Positions 21,204 to 29,528 of a DNA stretch of 64,000 nucleotides are shown piece after piece. Position 1 is the first letter of the stretch. Each line of letters starts with the position of its first letter. Location: NCBI RefSeq assembly GCF_025961205.1, contig NZ_JAOQNH010000001.1, positions 310,001 to 374,000 of the forward strand. The letters run 5' to 3'. Made by a program: the position numbers and the translations under genes. The notes under the pieces were generated by a model, which had not been told where the DNA came from, ran no database searches, and saw nothing but the letters and a program-made list of their open reading frames with translations. The DNA comes from Azospirillum fermentarium (GTDB taxonomy: Bacteria; Pseudomonadota; Alphaproteobacteria; Azospirillales; Azospirillaceae).

Positions 21204-21240
21204 AGCCCCTGAAAGGTAACGCCTTTCGGGGGCTTTCCAT
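21204..21240 (+). terminator. Element-supplied terminator after tRNA-Thr
   Basis: The arms AGCCCCTGAAAGG and CCTTTCGGGGGCT (one G-T wobble) form a hairpin followed by TTTCCATTT. It lies inside the island and replaces the original tRNA terminator, which is now stranded at 37907. Confidence 0.75.
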
Positions 21241-21831
21241 TTCTGGGCCAACGCTCCGTTTCCGGTCCAGCAATCACCCGACAATCACCCGGAGCGATTT
21301 CGCGGTCTGGACCGTGCCTCCGGCTTCCCTGGTCATCCCCCCTCGCCCTGTCCGGCCCTCGAGTCCGCGGCGCCCGCCGCTGCCGGGCCTGTTGGCTCTC
21401 GGCGTCACCACGCCCCAGTTTCGCCGCTCCCGGCCTTCAAGGACTGAAGGCTGGGGCTACCGCTTCCCCCGTTACGGCCCGCATCACCGGTGGTGGGCGG
21501 CTCCGTCCCCTCGGTCGCCTTTCGCCATCGCGGTGAACCTCTCTCGCTCCGGTGTGGCCCCGCCCTGGTGCTCGCCTGCCCTCTCGGCTCTGGCGCCCCG
21601 CCCTGTGGCCGGGGGCGGCCTGCTGCGCCCTCGCCTCGGACCCTCCCCCGGTCGGCTGGGGCGGTGTCGGTGGGCGGGCACCCCGGCGGGAGGGGGGTGG
21701 GGGTCTTGCGCGGTCAGGCCGACGCGCGCGGGTGGGGGGGCAAAAACGCGGCGGAGAATCCTCCTCGGGGCATCCTTTCCCGATTTTTCCTACCCCCATA
21801 AGGGCGTAATACTCTTTCGTTCTGCAGTTCT
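21241..21831. other. GC-rich non-coding stretch with strand asymmetry
   Basis: About 590 bases without a convincing gene. The plus strand is strongly pyrimidine-rich in its first part and G-rich in its last part (21660-21760), so frames on either strand give low-complexity Pro/Arg-rich translations with no recognisable domain or ribosome site. Small GC-rich inverted repeats are frequent. It could be decayed coding sequence or an untranslated RNA; I cannot decide. Confidence 0.4.
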
Positions 21832-22059
21832 TCAGGCGCAACCTTCCGGGTCAGCGTCCTCAAGGTAGATGCTGAGAAGTTCGGCGGCCACGAGCCCCGT
21901 TCTGCCCTCGATGTACCGGTGGATCTCGCTTCGCTCGTTGGCGATGGCCCTGAATGCCTCCAGGGCATTCCATGCCTCTTCCCGGGCTTTCCCGAGACGC
22001 TCGGCGACTCCCGGCGGAATGGACCCTTCAGCGCAGGCATCGCAGAATGCACGGGTCAT
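21832..22059 (-). CDS. Small island protein of unknown function
   Basis: 75 residues starting MTRAFCDACAEGSIPPGVAE, mostly helical and acidic, ending ELLSIYLEDADPEGCA. The ATG at 22059 overlaps the stop of the upstream gene (ATGA), indicating translational coupling; a longer frame to 22365 runs through that gene in another phase and is rejected. I do not recognise the family. Confidence 0.6.
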   Translation of the reverse strand: MTRAFCDACAEGSIPPGVAERLGKAREEAWNALEAFRAIANERSEIHRYIEGRTGLVAAELLSIYLEDADPEGCA

Positions 22060-22325
22060 TTCCTCGGGGTCGGGGTGTGGACGGCGGCATAGCTCGCCAG
22101 CAGCCGGCGGCGGGACAGGGCCGGCAGGTGGTTGATCAGGTCCAGGGCCTGGGGTGCGGCGTTGTCGTTGGCCTCGGCCTCGCGCAACACCGACAGCAGC
22201 CGGGCGGCGTCGTTGGGGTGGACCAGAACCGATGCCAGCGACCGCAGCGAGCGGAGCCGTGCGAGACGTTCTGCGGGGTCGATGCCGGGGGTGAACGGCC
22301 CCCATTGGTCGTTCGCGGATGTCAT
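22056..22325 (-). CDS. Small island protein of unknown function
   Basis: 89 residues with two helical blocks (DPAERLARLRSLRSLASVLV and QALDLINHLPALSRRRLLAS) separated by ANDNAAP, a linker type frequent in alphaproteobacterial phage proteins. Coupled to the downstream 75-residue gene. The iteron array lies immediately upstream, so this promoter may be controlled by whatever binds it. No family recognised. Confidence 0.6.
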   Translation of the reverse strand: MTSANDQWGPFTPGIDPAERLARLRSLRSLASVLVHPNDAARLLSVLREAEANDNAAPQALDLINHLPALSRRRLLASYAAVHTPTPRK

Positions 22326-22345
22326 GCTTCAGCACTCCTGAAACC

Positions 22346-22523
22346 TGCCAACCACTGCCAACCATCTGCCAACCAACCCGCCCCCCTTATAGGGGGGGGC
22401 GGTTGGCATTGGTTGGCACGGTTGGCACTGCATGTGGTCACGCTCTGGTTGGCAGCGGTTGGCACCGCAGTTGGCAAGTGGTTGGCAGATGGTTGGCAAC
22501 GTGATTTTCGGATTTGGTTGGCA
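22346..22523. repeat. Iteron array of GGTTGGCA around a GC hairpin (candidate replication origin)
   Basis: Twelve copies of an 8-mer. Three lie inverted (TGCCAACC at 22346, 22356, 22367) and nine direct (GGTTGGCA at 22401, 22411, 22420, 22447, 22457, 22480, 22491, 22516 and AGTTGGCA at 22469). Neighbours are mostly 9-12 bases apart, one helical turn. Between the two orientations sits a hairpin (CCGCCCCCC with GGGGGGCGG, loop with TTATA). The array is directly downstream of the Toprim/helicase gene. P4 alpha protein and PICI Rep proteins bind iterons of this kind at their origins, so an origin is the best reading; a transcriptional operator is possible. Confidence 0.7.
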
Positions 22524-22529
22524 CTTTGC

Positions 22530-24641
22530 TCATCCCGACCGTATGGACCACGCGAAATCACCGTCACACGCAACCCATGAGTGCTCAACAAGAAGGGACT
22601 TATTCTTGTTAAAGTTGGTACTCCGTCGACGCTGATCGTCGCGGTCTTCGCCGCCTGGAATCAGTCCGAGACGGACGCATTCGTCACGCCAGTGCTGAAG
22701 CGTCGTGCCTCGTTTGCCATCTCGCGTTTCCCCATGGGCGATCATGGCGTTGAGCAAGGCTTCGGCGTATCTCTGGGCCGCTGGCGGCGGGTTGCTCCCT
22801 CTCCGCTTTCCGCTGCCATCGGATGGCGCCTCGCGCTCGGCGGGCGTGACGATGCAGGATGTGACCGGCTTCCCGAGAGGGTTCCTGCCGAGCTCGACCG
22901 ACGTGAGGGTGAAGACGAACTCGCCATTGGTCTCGAGGTCGCGCTGCTTGGTGATCCTGGCGACAGACGGGGTTTCCGCCCCTTCGCGGGACACTTCGAT
23001 TTCGGTGTCGGTGGCAGCGCGCAAGAGGCTGTGACCACGCGCGCCACGCGACGTGTCCTTGCCGCTGTGGTGAACGAACATCAAATGGGCACCCGTCTCC
23101 TGACGGATGCGGTCGGCGTTCATCACCAGGGCGCCCATGTCCTCGCTGGCGTTCTCGTTCCCGCCGGCCATGGCCCTCGACAGGGTGTCGATGACAACCA
23201 AGGCAACCGGCATCCCGGCGTGCTGGGCCGCATGGGTGATGGCGGCAATCAGGGCCTCGGTGTGCCCCCTGTCCGGGTCCAGCAGGTTCACGGAAGATCG
23301 GATGACGGCGAAGGGCGGGGCTGACGCGATGTCGTAATGGCGGCGGAAGGCGGCGATCCGGTTCATCACCCCTTTACCGCCCTCGGCCGCGACGTAGATC
23401 ACGGCGCCCTGGACCACATGACGGTCACGCCAGCGCCAGCCAAGGGCGATGTGCAGAGCAAGGTCGGTCGCAAAGAAGGTCTTGCCGCAGTTGGACTCGC
23501 CGTAGACGACGGAAAGGGCGCCTGGGGTCAAGACCCCTTCCACCAGTTCCATGGTGTCGAGGTCGACAGCGATATCCCCGAACCAGACGAAATCAAGCGC
23601 GCCCGGCTGGTAACCGGCCGGCGCCACGGCGGGCCCCACCCCCTCGGCGGGCAGGGCTTCGGCGATCAGGCGCTCAAGATCCTCGTCGGTCCAGCCCTCG
23701 GGCAGCGGGTCGGCCAAGTCCCACGTCTCGGGCAGTCCCTGCGGCAAGGCGACGACGCGGACCGAGCACGCCCCGGCCTTGACAGCCTCCGCCACCACCT
23801 TGCGGGCGGATGCTGCCCCGGCCTCGTCGTTGTCGGGCCAGATGGTCACGTCGCGGCCCTGGAGAGGCGACCAGTCGGCACGGGCTATGCCGGCAGAGCC
23901 GCCGGCCCACGTCACCACCACCCGCTCCCCGATCAGGTCGCAGCCAATGTCGGCGGACTTCTCGCCCTCCACCACCAGCACCGGCAGGCTGGGGTTCGCC
24001 AGCAGGTCGGGAAGATGGTAGAGGGGAACGGGGGTGGGCCATTTCCATTCCATCCCCGCCGCCGTGCGGATCAGGGGGCGGAACTGCTTGCGCCGCTTCC
24101 CCCGTGCATCAAGGGCAGGGTGCCCGTCCGAATCGGTCTCATCGAACCGGCAATGGCGCATGACGAGCCGGTTGGCAGCGTCGTAGTATTCCCAGACGCT
24201 GGCCGGCTGCCCCAGCCGATGCAGGGCGGGGACGGGCGTTGCCGGGTCGATGGACAGGGGAATCACCGCGGCGTTGGCGTTGGCGGGCCGGTCGATCCTG
24301 GGGGGCTTGGGCTGGGAACGGGGGCGGTTCTGGCCGAAAGTGACGGTGATGCCGCCGTAGCGCTGGGCGGCTTCGGCCATGGCCTCGGTCCGGGACAGTC
24401 CACGGGCTTCCTGGTAGAGGTCAAGGTCATCGCCGGAGAACCCCCCGGAGAAATCCCGGATGGTTTCGGCCCTCTCCGAGTTCAGGGGAATGGGCAGGGA
24501 ACTCCCTGGCTCGCCGTGGGGGCTGCCGATGTAGAACACCCCGGACACGATCCGGCCCGCCGGGAAAACAGCCGGCAGCCAATCCCGGCGGCAACGCCGG
24601 AGGATGTCCGAGATTTCGGCGGCGGACGGCAGGGCGGTCAT
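22530..24641 (-). CDS. Toprim primase plus RecA-like helicase (replication protein of the island)
   Basis: 703 residues. An N-terminal segment resembling primase helper regions (LRRCRRDWLPAVFPAGRIVS) is followed by a Toprim domain with VLVVEGEKSADIGCDL and WPDNDEAG, then a RepA/AAA_25 RecA-fold ATPase with Walker A GESNCGKTFF, Walker B-like VALVVIDTLSRAMAG and MFVHHSGKD. This combination synthesises primers and unwinds DNA in satellites, phages and integrative elements. The start at 24641 overlaps the stop of the preceding small gene (ATGA). The iteron array begins seven bases after its stop. Confidence 0.85.
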   Translation of the reverse strand: MTALPSAAEISDILRRCRRDWLPAVFPAGRIVSGVFYIGSPHGEPGSSLPIPLNSERAETIRDFSGGFSGDDLDLYQEARGLSRTEAMAEAAQRYGGITVTFGQNRPRSQPKPPRIDRPANANAAVIPLSIDPATPVPALHRLGQPASVWEYYDAANRLVMRHCRFDETDSDGHPALDARGKRRKQFRPLIRTAAGMEWKWPTPVPLYHLPDLLANPSLPVLVVEGEKSADIGCDLIGERVVVTWAGGSAGIARADWSPLQGRDVTIWPDNDEAGAASARKVVAEAVKAGACSVRVVALPQGLPETWDLADPLPEGWTDEDLERLIAEALPAEGVGPAVAPAGYQPGALDFVWFGDIAVDLDTMELVEGVLTPGALSVVYGESNCGKTFFATDLALHIALGWRWRDRHVVQGAVIYVAAEGGKGVMNRIAAFRRHYDIASAPPFAVIRSSVNLLDPDRGHTEALIAAITHAAQHAGMPVALVVIDTLSRAMAGGNENASEDMGALVMNADRIRQETGAHLMFVHHSGKDTSRGARGHSLLRAATDTEIEVSREGAETPSVARITKQRDLETNGEFVFTLTSVELGRNPLGKPVTSCIVTPAEREAPSDGSGKRRGSNPPPAAQRYAEALLNAMIAHGETRDGKRGTTLQHWRDECVRLGLIPGGEDRDDQRRRSTNFNKNKSLLVEHSWVACDGDFAWSIRSG

Positions 24642-24877
24642 GCTCTGGGCACCTCAAGGGGGGGACGTGGGGCGAAGCGGTGTCCATCGATGGCAGACAG
24701 CATCGACGGGTCGAGGCGGCTGTACCGCTCCAGCCGGTCGATGATGTCGTCCTGGCTGTCGGTTTTGGCGGCCAGTTCGGCGAGGAATTCGGCAAGGGCG
24801 CGTGGCCCGAGTTCGTGAAGCTGCCGGGCCAGCCGCTCCACCCGCACCTGCTCGTCGGGGCGAAGCTTCCAGAGCAT
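24638..24877 (-). CDS. Small helical island protein
   Basis: 79 residues starting MLWKLRPDEQVRVERLARQL, helical with charged pairs, ending DGHRFAPRPPLEVPRA. The start at 24877 gives a TGATG junction with the gene upstream, and its own stop overlaps the primase start, so the three genes are translated as one chain. No family recognised; proteins of this size before primase genes often modulate replication, but that is inference. Confidence 0.6.
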   Translation of the reverse strand: MLWKLRPDEQVRVERLARQLHELGPRALAEFLAELAAKTDSQDDIIDRLERYSRLDPSMLSAIDGHRFAPRPPLEVPRA

Positions 24878-25077
24878 CACTTCCTCTCCCGCTCCCTCAG
24901 CCACGCGGCAGCAGCCTCCGCCCGGATCAGGGTGCGGCGCCCCAGCTTGATCGTGGGCGGGCCTTCGCCGCGGGCACGGAGGTTGGTGAGGTGACGCCGG
25001 GTGATTCCGACCTTCCGGCAGAATTCATCAATGCTGATGGTGGTAAGTTCGTCGGCGGTGCTGTGTTCAGCGGTCAT
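24877..25077 (-). CDS. AlpA/excisionase-like helix-turn-helix protein
   Basis: 66 residues: ISIDEFCRKVGITRRHLTNL followed by a wing GPPTIKLGRRTLIRAEAAAA and WLRERER. This is the winged helix-turn-helix of the AlpA/MerR/Xis group. Such proteins activate excision or the primase operon in P4-like elements. It lies directly upstream of the replication genes with a one-base overlap. Confidence 0.78.
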   Translation of the reverse strand: MTAEHSTADELTTISIDEFCRKVGITRRHLTNLRARGEGPPTIKLGRRTLIRAEAAAAWLRERERK

Positions 25078-25181
25078 GGGGTGATCCCGTCAATCAGTGA
25101 AGACGGGAAACCCTGATGCCACCCGGCGAAAAGCGACAACGCACCGGCAGGAACTGACGGAACCCGGCGGGAACTTATGGG

Positions 25182-25418
25182 TCAGGCCGCGCTGCTGGTG
25201 GACGTGTGGCGCTGCCTGTTCAGAAAGGAAATCACATCGCCGCGGCGGTATCGGACAGCACGGCCAAGCTTGAAAAAGGGGAGGCCCATCACGCCGCTGA
25301 CCCTCCAGTTAGCGAGGGTCTTTTCGGTCACGTTGATCATGGCCGCGGTTTCCCTGGGGGTCATGAGGTGATCATCGTTCGCAAGAACGGCGGTGGAAGC
25401 GGGGTATAACTTCTTCAT
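25182..25418 (-). CDS. Helix-turn-helix regulator, AlpA/excisionase type
   Basis: 78 residues with LMTPRETAAMINVTEKTLAN, WRVSGVMGLPFFKLGRAVRY and RRGDVISFLNRQR, the helix-turn-helix_17 type fold of excisionases and AlpA. CCAGGGAC precedes the ATG. It is divergent from an AT-rich gene across an operator-like region, and about 100 bases upstream of the second AlpA-like gene, so it may open the replication operon. Confidence 0.75.
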   Translation of the reverse strand: MKKLYPASTAVLANDDHLMTPRETAAMINVTEKTLANWRVSGVMGLPFFKLGRAVRYRRGDVISFLNRQRHTSTSSAA

Positions 25419-25468
25419 GTCCCTGGTTTCCTCTTAAAGCCCTTGACCTTCCCTGTTGAGGAACCTAC

Positions 25469-25518
25469 CACCTGATCATCATCAGATCAAGCGCACTTGA
25501 TCAACAAAAAATCAGGTG
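25469..25518. promoter_or_regulatory. Nested inverted repeats in a divergent promoter region
   Basis: Three inverted repeats overlap: CACCTGAT (25469) with ATCAGGTG (25511); CTGAT-N4-ATCAG (25472-25485); and GATCAAG-N4-CTTGATC (25485-25502). They lie between the divergent genes starting at 25418 and 25545, and look like operators for one of the island regulators. Confidence 0.5.
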
Positions 25519-25544
25519 CCGCAACTGCAACCGGGGGGTGAGGC

Positions 25545-26150
25545 ATGTCTGAGGAATGGCCTGTTACAGCCGCTGAATGGGCGAAATTTATGGCTCGGCC
25601 CATAAATGAAAGACTACTTGTATTTGATGAAGAGGCAGAAAAAATATCAGGAGCAAGCGTCAGTGACCTCAGAAAGTTGCAAACTGCCGGCGCAATTAAA
25701 GCAGATAAAATTCCCAAAACTGGTGGAGGATATGTTCGAGTTTGGGGTAAAAATTCTATTATAATTTCTGCTATAGCAAAACAGATAGATGAAAATTCTA
25801 TACTAGGAATAATTGAATCTGGAGAAATTGCGGCATCGATAAAAGATTCTCTTTTCTTGAAAATAATTGAAGAATCAATATCACAAAAAAAATCATATAA
25901 TATTGAAAATGATGCGCAAAATGATTGGGCAATATGCATTTACGACATAATATTTGTGAAAATAGAAAAAATATCAACGAGAGAAAACTATGATATATGC
26001 ATATCAATATTAGATGAAATAATACAGATAGAGAACGATGAACAGAGAAATCAAATGAGGAAGGCAGAAATCAATTATTCTGCCATGATAAGATTGAATA
26101 TCAGCGGAACAATTAGAGAGGTCCATAAAAAATTCGAATTGCTTGCATAG
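25545..26150 (+). CDS. AT-rich island gene with N-terminal MerR-like helix-turn-helix
   Basis: 201 residues. The N-terminal third (GASVSDLRKLQTAGAIKADK, then GGGYVRVWGKNSIIISAIAK) looks like a MerR-type winged helix with a sequence-reading wing. The rest is Ile/Lys/Asn/Glu-rich and helical without a recognised domain. Base composition from about 25720 on is far more AT-rich than all neighbours, a sign of acquisition from a low-GC source. GGGGTGAGGC precedes the ATG. Divergent transcription from an AlpA-like gene across inverted repeats fits a regulatory role. Confidence 0.6.
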   Translation: MSEEWPVTAAEWAKFMARPINERLLVFDEEAEKISGASVSDLRKLQTAGAIKADKIPKTGGGYVRVWGKNSIIISAIAKQIDENSILGIIESGEIAASIKDSLFLKIIEESISQKKSYNIENDAQNDWAICIYDIIFVKIEKISTRENYDICISILDEIIQIENDEQRNQMRKAEINYSAMIRLNISGTIREVHKKFELLA

Positions 26151-26222
26151 GTGATGGTGCGTTTCCCCCCGCTCCTCCCTGCCCGTACGGTCACCCCGAT
26201 CAGCAGCAGGAAGGGGAAAGCC

Positions 26223-26924
26223 GTGCGGGTTTTGGTGGAAACGATGGGGGTCAGCGATCCCATGTTGCAGTCGGCGCGGGACGCGCTGTGCGCGGATACC
26301 CTGGCCGACGGGACAACGGTGGTGCTGGCGGAGGATTGGGCGGCGCTGGAAACGCTGAACCGGGAGCACGCCGAATCATGGTTCCCGCTGTTGCCCCGGC
26401 CCGCCGGCGCTCCGACCTTCTGGCTGGCCGCGGTTGACCATGAAGGCGAGCCGGTGGCGGTCCAGGCGGCCGCGCTGCTGGATTGCTCCACGGCCTCCCT
26501 GGGAGAGCGGCTGGAGGATCTGACGGCCTTCCATGATCCGGGTGGCGCCCCGTCCGACGACTGGTGTTTTGTCGCGTCGGCCACCGCGCGGGAAACCCAT
26601 GGGCCGGTGGCGCTCATCACATCGGGGTGGACCCGGCCCGACTGGCGCGGGCGCGGGCTGTTCCACCGGCTGGGCCGGTTGGTGCGGCTGGTGGTCCTGG
26701 AGCGCTGGGCCGTGCGGTGGGTGGCCGGGCTGGTCGACCCCGAAACGGTGCCACAGTGGAGTGCGGCGAAGGCCGGGCACCGGCACCTCGACCCGCACCC
26801 CACGATCCTGCTGCACCAGACCGGGGCCGGACGGCTGCCGCTGCACCTGTTGCGATTCACGACGGCATCCGTGCGGCTGGATCTGTCGGCCCATGCCCGC
26901 CGCTCCCTGGTCACGGCCGGCTGA
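26223..26924 (+). CDS. GNAT-like acetyltransferase
   Basis: 233 residues from GTG 26223, which has AAGGGG six bases upstream; in-frame starts at 26151/26154 lack one. The segment ITSGWTRPDWRGRGLFHRLG matches GNAT motif A, with RGRG as the acetyl-CoA pyrophosphate loop. The ends are less typical and the acceptor is unknown. It is convergent with, and overlaps by 14 bases, the binding-protein gene. GC content returns to the chromosomal level. Confidence 0.65.
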   Translation: MRVLVETMGVSDPMLQSARDALCADTLADGTTVVLAEDWAALETLNREHAESWFPLLPRPAGAPTFWLAAVDHEGEPVAVQAAALLDCSTASLGERLEDLTAFHDPGGAPSDDWCFVASATARETHGPVALITSGWTRPDWRGRGLFHRLGRLVRLVVLERWAVRWVAGLVDPETVPQWSAAKAGHRHLDPHPTILLHQTGAGRLPLHLLRFTTASVRLDLSAHARRSLVTAG

Positions 26925-27756
26925 CGGCGGCAAGGTCGAACCCGAACCACCGGGCCGACAGGCGCGACACGGTGCCGTCCGCCACCGCCGCGCGGATGGC
27001 GTCATCGAATCGGGCCTGCAAGGCAGTATCGCCCTTGCGCAACCCCACGCCCACCCCCTGCCCGAACTCGCCGCCGGCCACGTCCATGGGCAAGGGAATT
27101 ACCCCGTCGTGTCCGCAGGTAACGGCACCCACCGCGGAGCGGGCACCGAACACGGCATCGATCCGCCCGGCAACAAGGTCGAAGGCCGCGGCCTCAATGG
27201 TGGGATAGTCCACCACCCGCACGTCGGGCAGGCGTTGGGCCAGGAACAGGGCCTGGGTACTGCCGGGCTGCACCCCGACCGTCCGGCCCTCCAGCAGCGC
27301 GGCAAGCGCTGCCAGAGCCTTCCGCGTCCCGGTGCCGTTGTCGGACAGGTCCAGGTGAGTGGGCAAGCCGGGACCAACGGACACCCCGTCGCGGACGGCG
27401 AAGGCGGACGGCTCGGCGGCATAGGGGCCGGCGAACCCGATCACCCCGCGGCGCTCCTCGGTGATCGATACCGCGGCCATGACGGCATCGGCTCGGCCCT
27501 GGCGTAGGGCGGGAATCAGACCCTCCCACTCCAACCCCACCATCTGGCACTCCACAGCCATCCGGCGGCAGAGGTCACGGGCAAGGTCCACCTCGAACCC
27601 GACCAGTTCACCGCCGGACCCGGTGGCGTTCCACGGGGCGTAGGCGCCCTCGGTGACGATGCGCAGAGGTTGAGGGGTGGGAGTGGTTCCGGCCACGGTG
27701 GACAGGGACAGGATGCCGACAGCCAGGGCCACGGCGGCAATCATCTTCATCGACAT
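26911..27756 (-). CDS. Periplasmic amino-acid-type solute-binding protein (SBP_bac_3)
   Basis: 281 residues: signal peptide (MIAAVALAVGILSLSTVAG), then LRIVTEGAYAPWNATGSGGE, LVGFEVDLARDLCRRM, LEWEGLIPALRQGRADAVMA and SITEERRGVIGFAGPYA, the family 3 signature for polar amino acids and opines. No ABC permease or ATPase gene is adjacent, so it may feed a distant transporter or act as a sensor. It lies 9 bases after a PAS-like gene in a three-gene minus-strand operon, an unusual cargo for a phage-like island. Confidence 0.88.
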   Translation of the reverse strand: MSMKMIAAVALAVGILSLSTVAGTTPTPQPLRIVTEGAYAPWNATGSGGELVGFEVDLARDLCRRMAVECQMVGLEWEGLIPALRQGRADAVMAAVSITEERRGVIGFAGPYAAEPSAFAVRDGVSVGPGLPTHLDLSDNGTGTRKALAALAALLEGRTVGVQPGSTQALFLAQRLPDVRVVDYPTIEAAAFDLVAGRIDAVFGARSAVGAVTCGHDGVIPLPMDVAGGEFGQGVGVGLRKGDTALQARFDDAIRAAVADGTVSRLSARWFGFDLAAVSRP

Positions 27757-27765
27757 GGCGTGGCC

Positions 27766-28254
27766 TCAATGCAGGACGACGGCGGACAGCACGGCCCGGC
27801 GGTCGCCGCCGGTCCAGCCGGCCAACAGGTGGCTGTAGGAGAAGCCCGCCCCGATTCCCCGAACCGTGACGGTGTTGAACACCGGCTCGCCGCCCTCGAT
27901 GGCCTCGGCGTATTCGGCCCCGATCAGGCGGGCGTAGCCGGCGTGCGGGTCGGCATCGTCGGGCTGGTGCAGCACCGCCCGGCCCCAGCCACGCCCCAAC
28001 ACCGCCAGCGTGGGCGCGCCGATGTGACGGAAGGTCAAGGGGCCGCCCGGCCCGCTCGCCAGGAAGGTGCAGCGGGACAGCAGGCCCGCATCCTTCAGGA
28101 AGCCGGGCACCGCCGGGTCGAGCGTGCGGTGGGCGCGCCAGAAGCGGGCAAGGATCTGCTGCCAGTCGGCGGCGGTTCTAACCGGGTGCCGCCGGATGGT
28201 GACCGCGGGATCGGCGGCGGGCGGCGGGTTGCCGGGCAGGATGATGACGTTCAC
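27766..28254 (-). CDS. PAS_5-like protein (tentative)
   Basis: 162 residues. The pattern of an N-terminal helix (WQQILARFWRAHRTLDPAVP), a beta segment LTFRHIGAPTLAVLGRGWGR, a helix AGYARLIGAEYAEAIEGGEP and beta strands SYSHLLAGWTGGDRRAVLSA resembles the PAS_5 fold seen elsewhere in this window, but similarity is weak. The GTG start at 28254 overlaps the stop of the upstream gene (GTGA). Middle gene of the 29420-26911 operon. Confidence 0.45.
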   Translation of the reverse strand: MNVIILPGNPPPAADPAVTIRRHPVRTAADWQQILARFWRAHRTLDPAVPGFLKDAGLLSRCTFLASGPGGPLTFRHIGAPTLAVLGRGWGRAVLHQPDDADPHAGYARLIGAEYAEAIEGGEPVFNTVTVRGIGAGFSYSHLLAGWTGGDRRAVLSAVVLH

Positions 28255-29420
28255 GCGGCGGTCCTCCCGGCCTGGGCCATGGCGGCGTAGACCGCGCGGG
28301 CAGTGTCGGGATTGATGCCGGCGGCAGCGGCCCCGGCCTCGACCATGGACAGCGACGGCGTGACGGGCAGCGCCAGCATGGCGGGGGCTTCGGCCTCGAA
28401 GCCGGCGACGGCCTCGGCGAAGGGGTCACGGTGGGCGTTCACCATCTCGAACAGTTTTTCCCACTGGTTGTTTAGGCTGGTGATGGCATTCCTCACCTGT
28501 CCCAGCACCCAGCAATGGGCATTGCTGGTGCCGGTGACATCGTAGCCGTGGACGCTGAAGTCATGCTGGTCCAGGACTATCGCGGTGGTAATAGCGGCTT
28601 GGGCGGTGCCAAGCACATTTTTTATGTCGAACACGATGTCGCAGATGTTCTCAGGGACCGCGGACTTGGATTGGGCACACTCGGGACAGGCGGCCTTTCT
28701 TTCTTGCCGGCCCACCATCCTCTTGATACTCTCGGAGATGTTCCACAAGATATGGGTCACTGGATCATTATCAATGATTTCCGGCTTGCGGTAATCACCT
28801 TGGCCATTCAGGAACCATTCCTCGACGGTTTGGCGCGCGTCCTTCACGGATTCCGTTTCCCGCACGGCCATCAGCGCCAGAGCATTTAGCCCCTCCAGAG
28901 TGTTGGCCTTGAAGTTCTTCATCCGCTCGGCGAGCACTATCCAATGTTTAAAGAGGACCTCCCGCTCTTCGTCGGGCTGTTCGCTACCCTCCGGGTCCAA
29001 GGCGAACGCCGCATCGAAGGCGCGGAACGCCTTGAACGTTGCCAGCAGTTCGGCGTCGCGGTGGGTGCTGCCAGCAGCCCCTGTGCCCAGCCGGTACGCG
29101 CACATATGGGCGGCGGCGGCGGCAGTGTCCCTGAGGCTGTCGTCTTGCCGGTCGCCCTGCTCGATCCCGCCCCCCAGAACGGAGCCATCGGCGGCGGTGA
29201 CAATCCAAGTGCAAATGCGGCGGTCGGTGGTCGGAGCCAAGCCACAGAGGTCCAGCACTTCCAGACGGTACGGACCATCCTGGGCGGTCAGGCGCGCCCA
29301 ATGGGTGCCGGCAGTGGGATTGGTTTCCTGCTTTGTAGTCCAGGCGATCAAACTGGGAGTCGGCTGGGCATGGCTCGAGCGTTCGCGCCCTATGGGCACG
29401 TTGTCGTTTGTCGTGATCAT
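28251..29420 (-). CDS. Island protein of unknown function, first gene of a three-gene operon
   Basis: 389 residues. The middle has a helical region (EEREVLFKHWIVLAERMKNF) and one CPEC pair (KAACPECAQSKSAVPENICD), with an Ala-rich C terminus. I do not recognise a family. TGAGGATT before ATG 29420 supports the start. Its promoter faces an array of palindromes shared with the divergent XRE regulator, so its expression is probably repressor-controlled. Confidence 0.6.
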   Translation of the reverse strand: MITTNDNVPIGRERSSHAQPTPSLIAWTTKQETNPTAGTHWARLTAQDGPYRLEVLDLCGLAPTTDRRICTWIVTAADGSVLGGGIEQGDRQDDSLRDTAAAAAHMCAYRLGTGAAGSTHRDAELLATFKAFRAFDAAFALDPEGSEQPDEEREVLFKHWIVLAERMKNFKANTLEGLNALALMAVRETESVKDARQTVEEWFLNGQGDYRKPEIIDNDPVTHILWNISESIKRMVGRQERKAACPECAQSKSAVPENICDIVFDIKNVLGTAQAAITTAIVLDQHDFSVHGYDVTGTSNAHCWVLGQVRNAITSLNNQWEKLFEMVNAHRDPFAEAVAGFEAEAPAMLALPVTPSLSMVEAGAAAAGINPDTARAVYAAMAQAGRTAA

Positions 29421-29528
29421 GATAATCCTCAGCGTTCAGACAAAGGGGAAGCGTTCACGCCTTGGGGGCGTGTTGGAATAGGGGAAGACTTCTTAACCCT
29501 GTTGTTGACCTTCCAAGCGGCGCAGATT

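Noticed and set aside
21200-21700. Split integrase of the SSV type, with the N-terminal half at attL
   Set aside because: The matching frame has a TAG at 21201-21203 and no integrase-like sequence is found on the minus strand beyond it.
21314-21868. 184-residue Pro/Arg-rich frame
   Set aside because: No ribosome site, no domain, low complexity, and it runs over the end of the 21832 gene on the other strand.
22346-22523. Short repeat array as a CRISPR
   Set aside because: Repeats are 8 bases with 2-4 base gaps in two orientations; there are no spacers and no cas genes. Iterons fit better.
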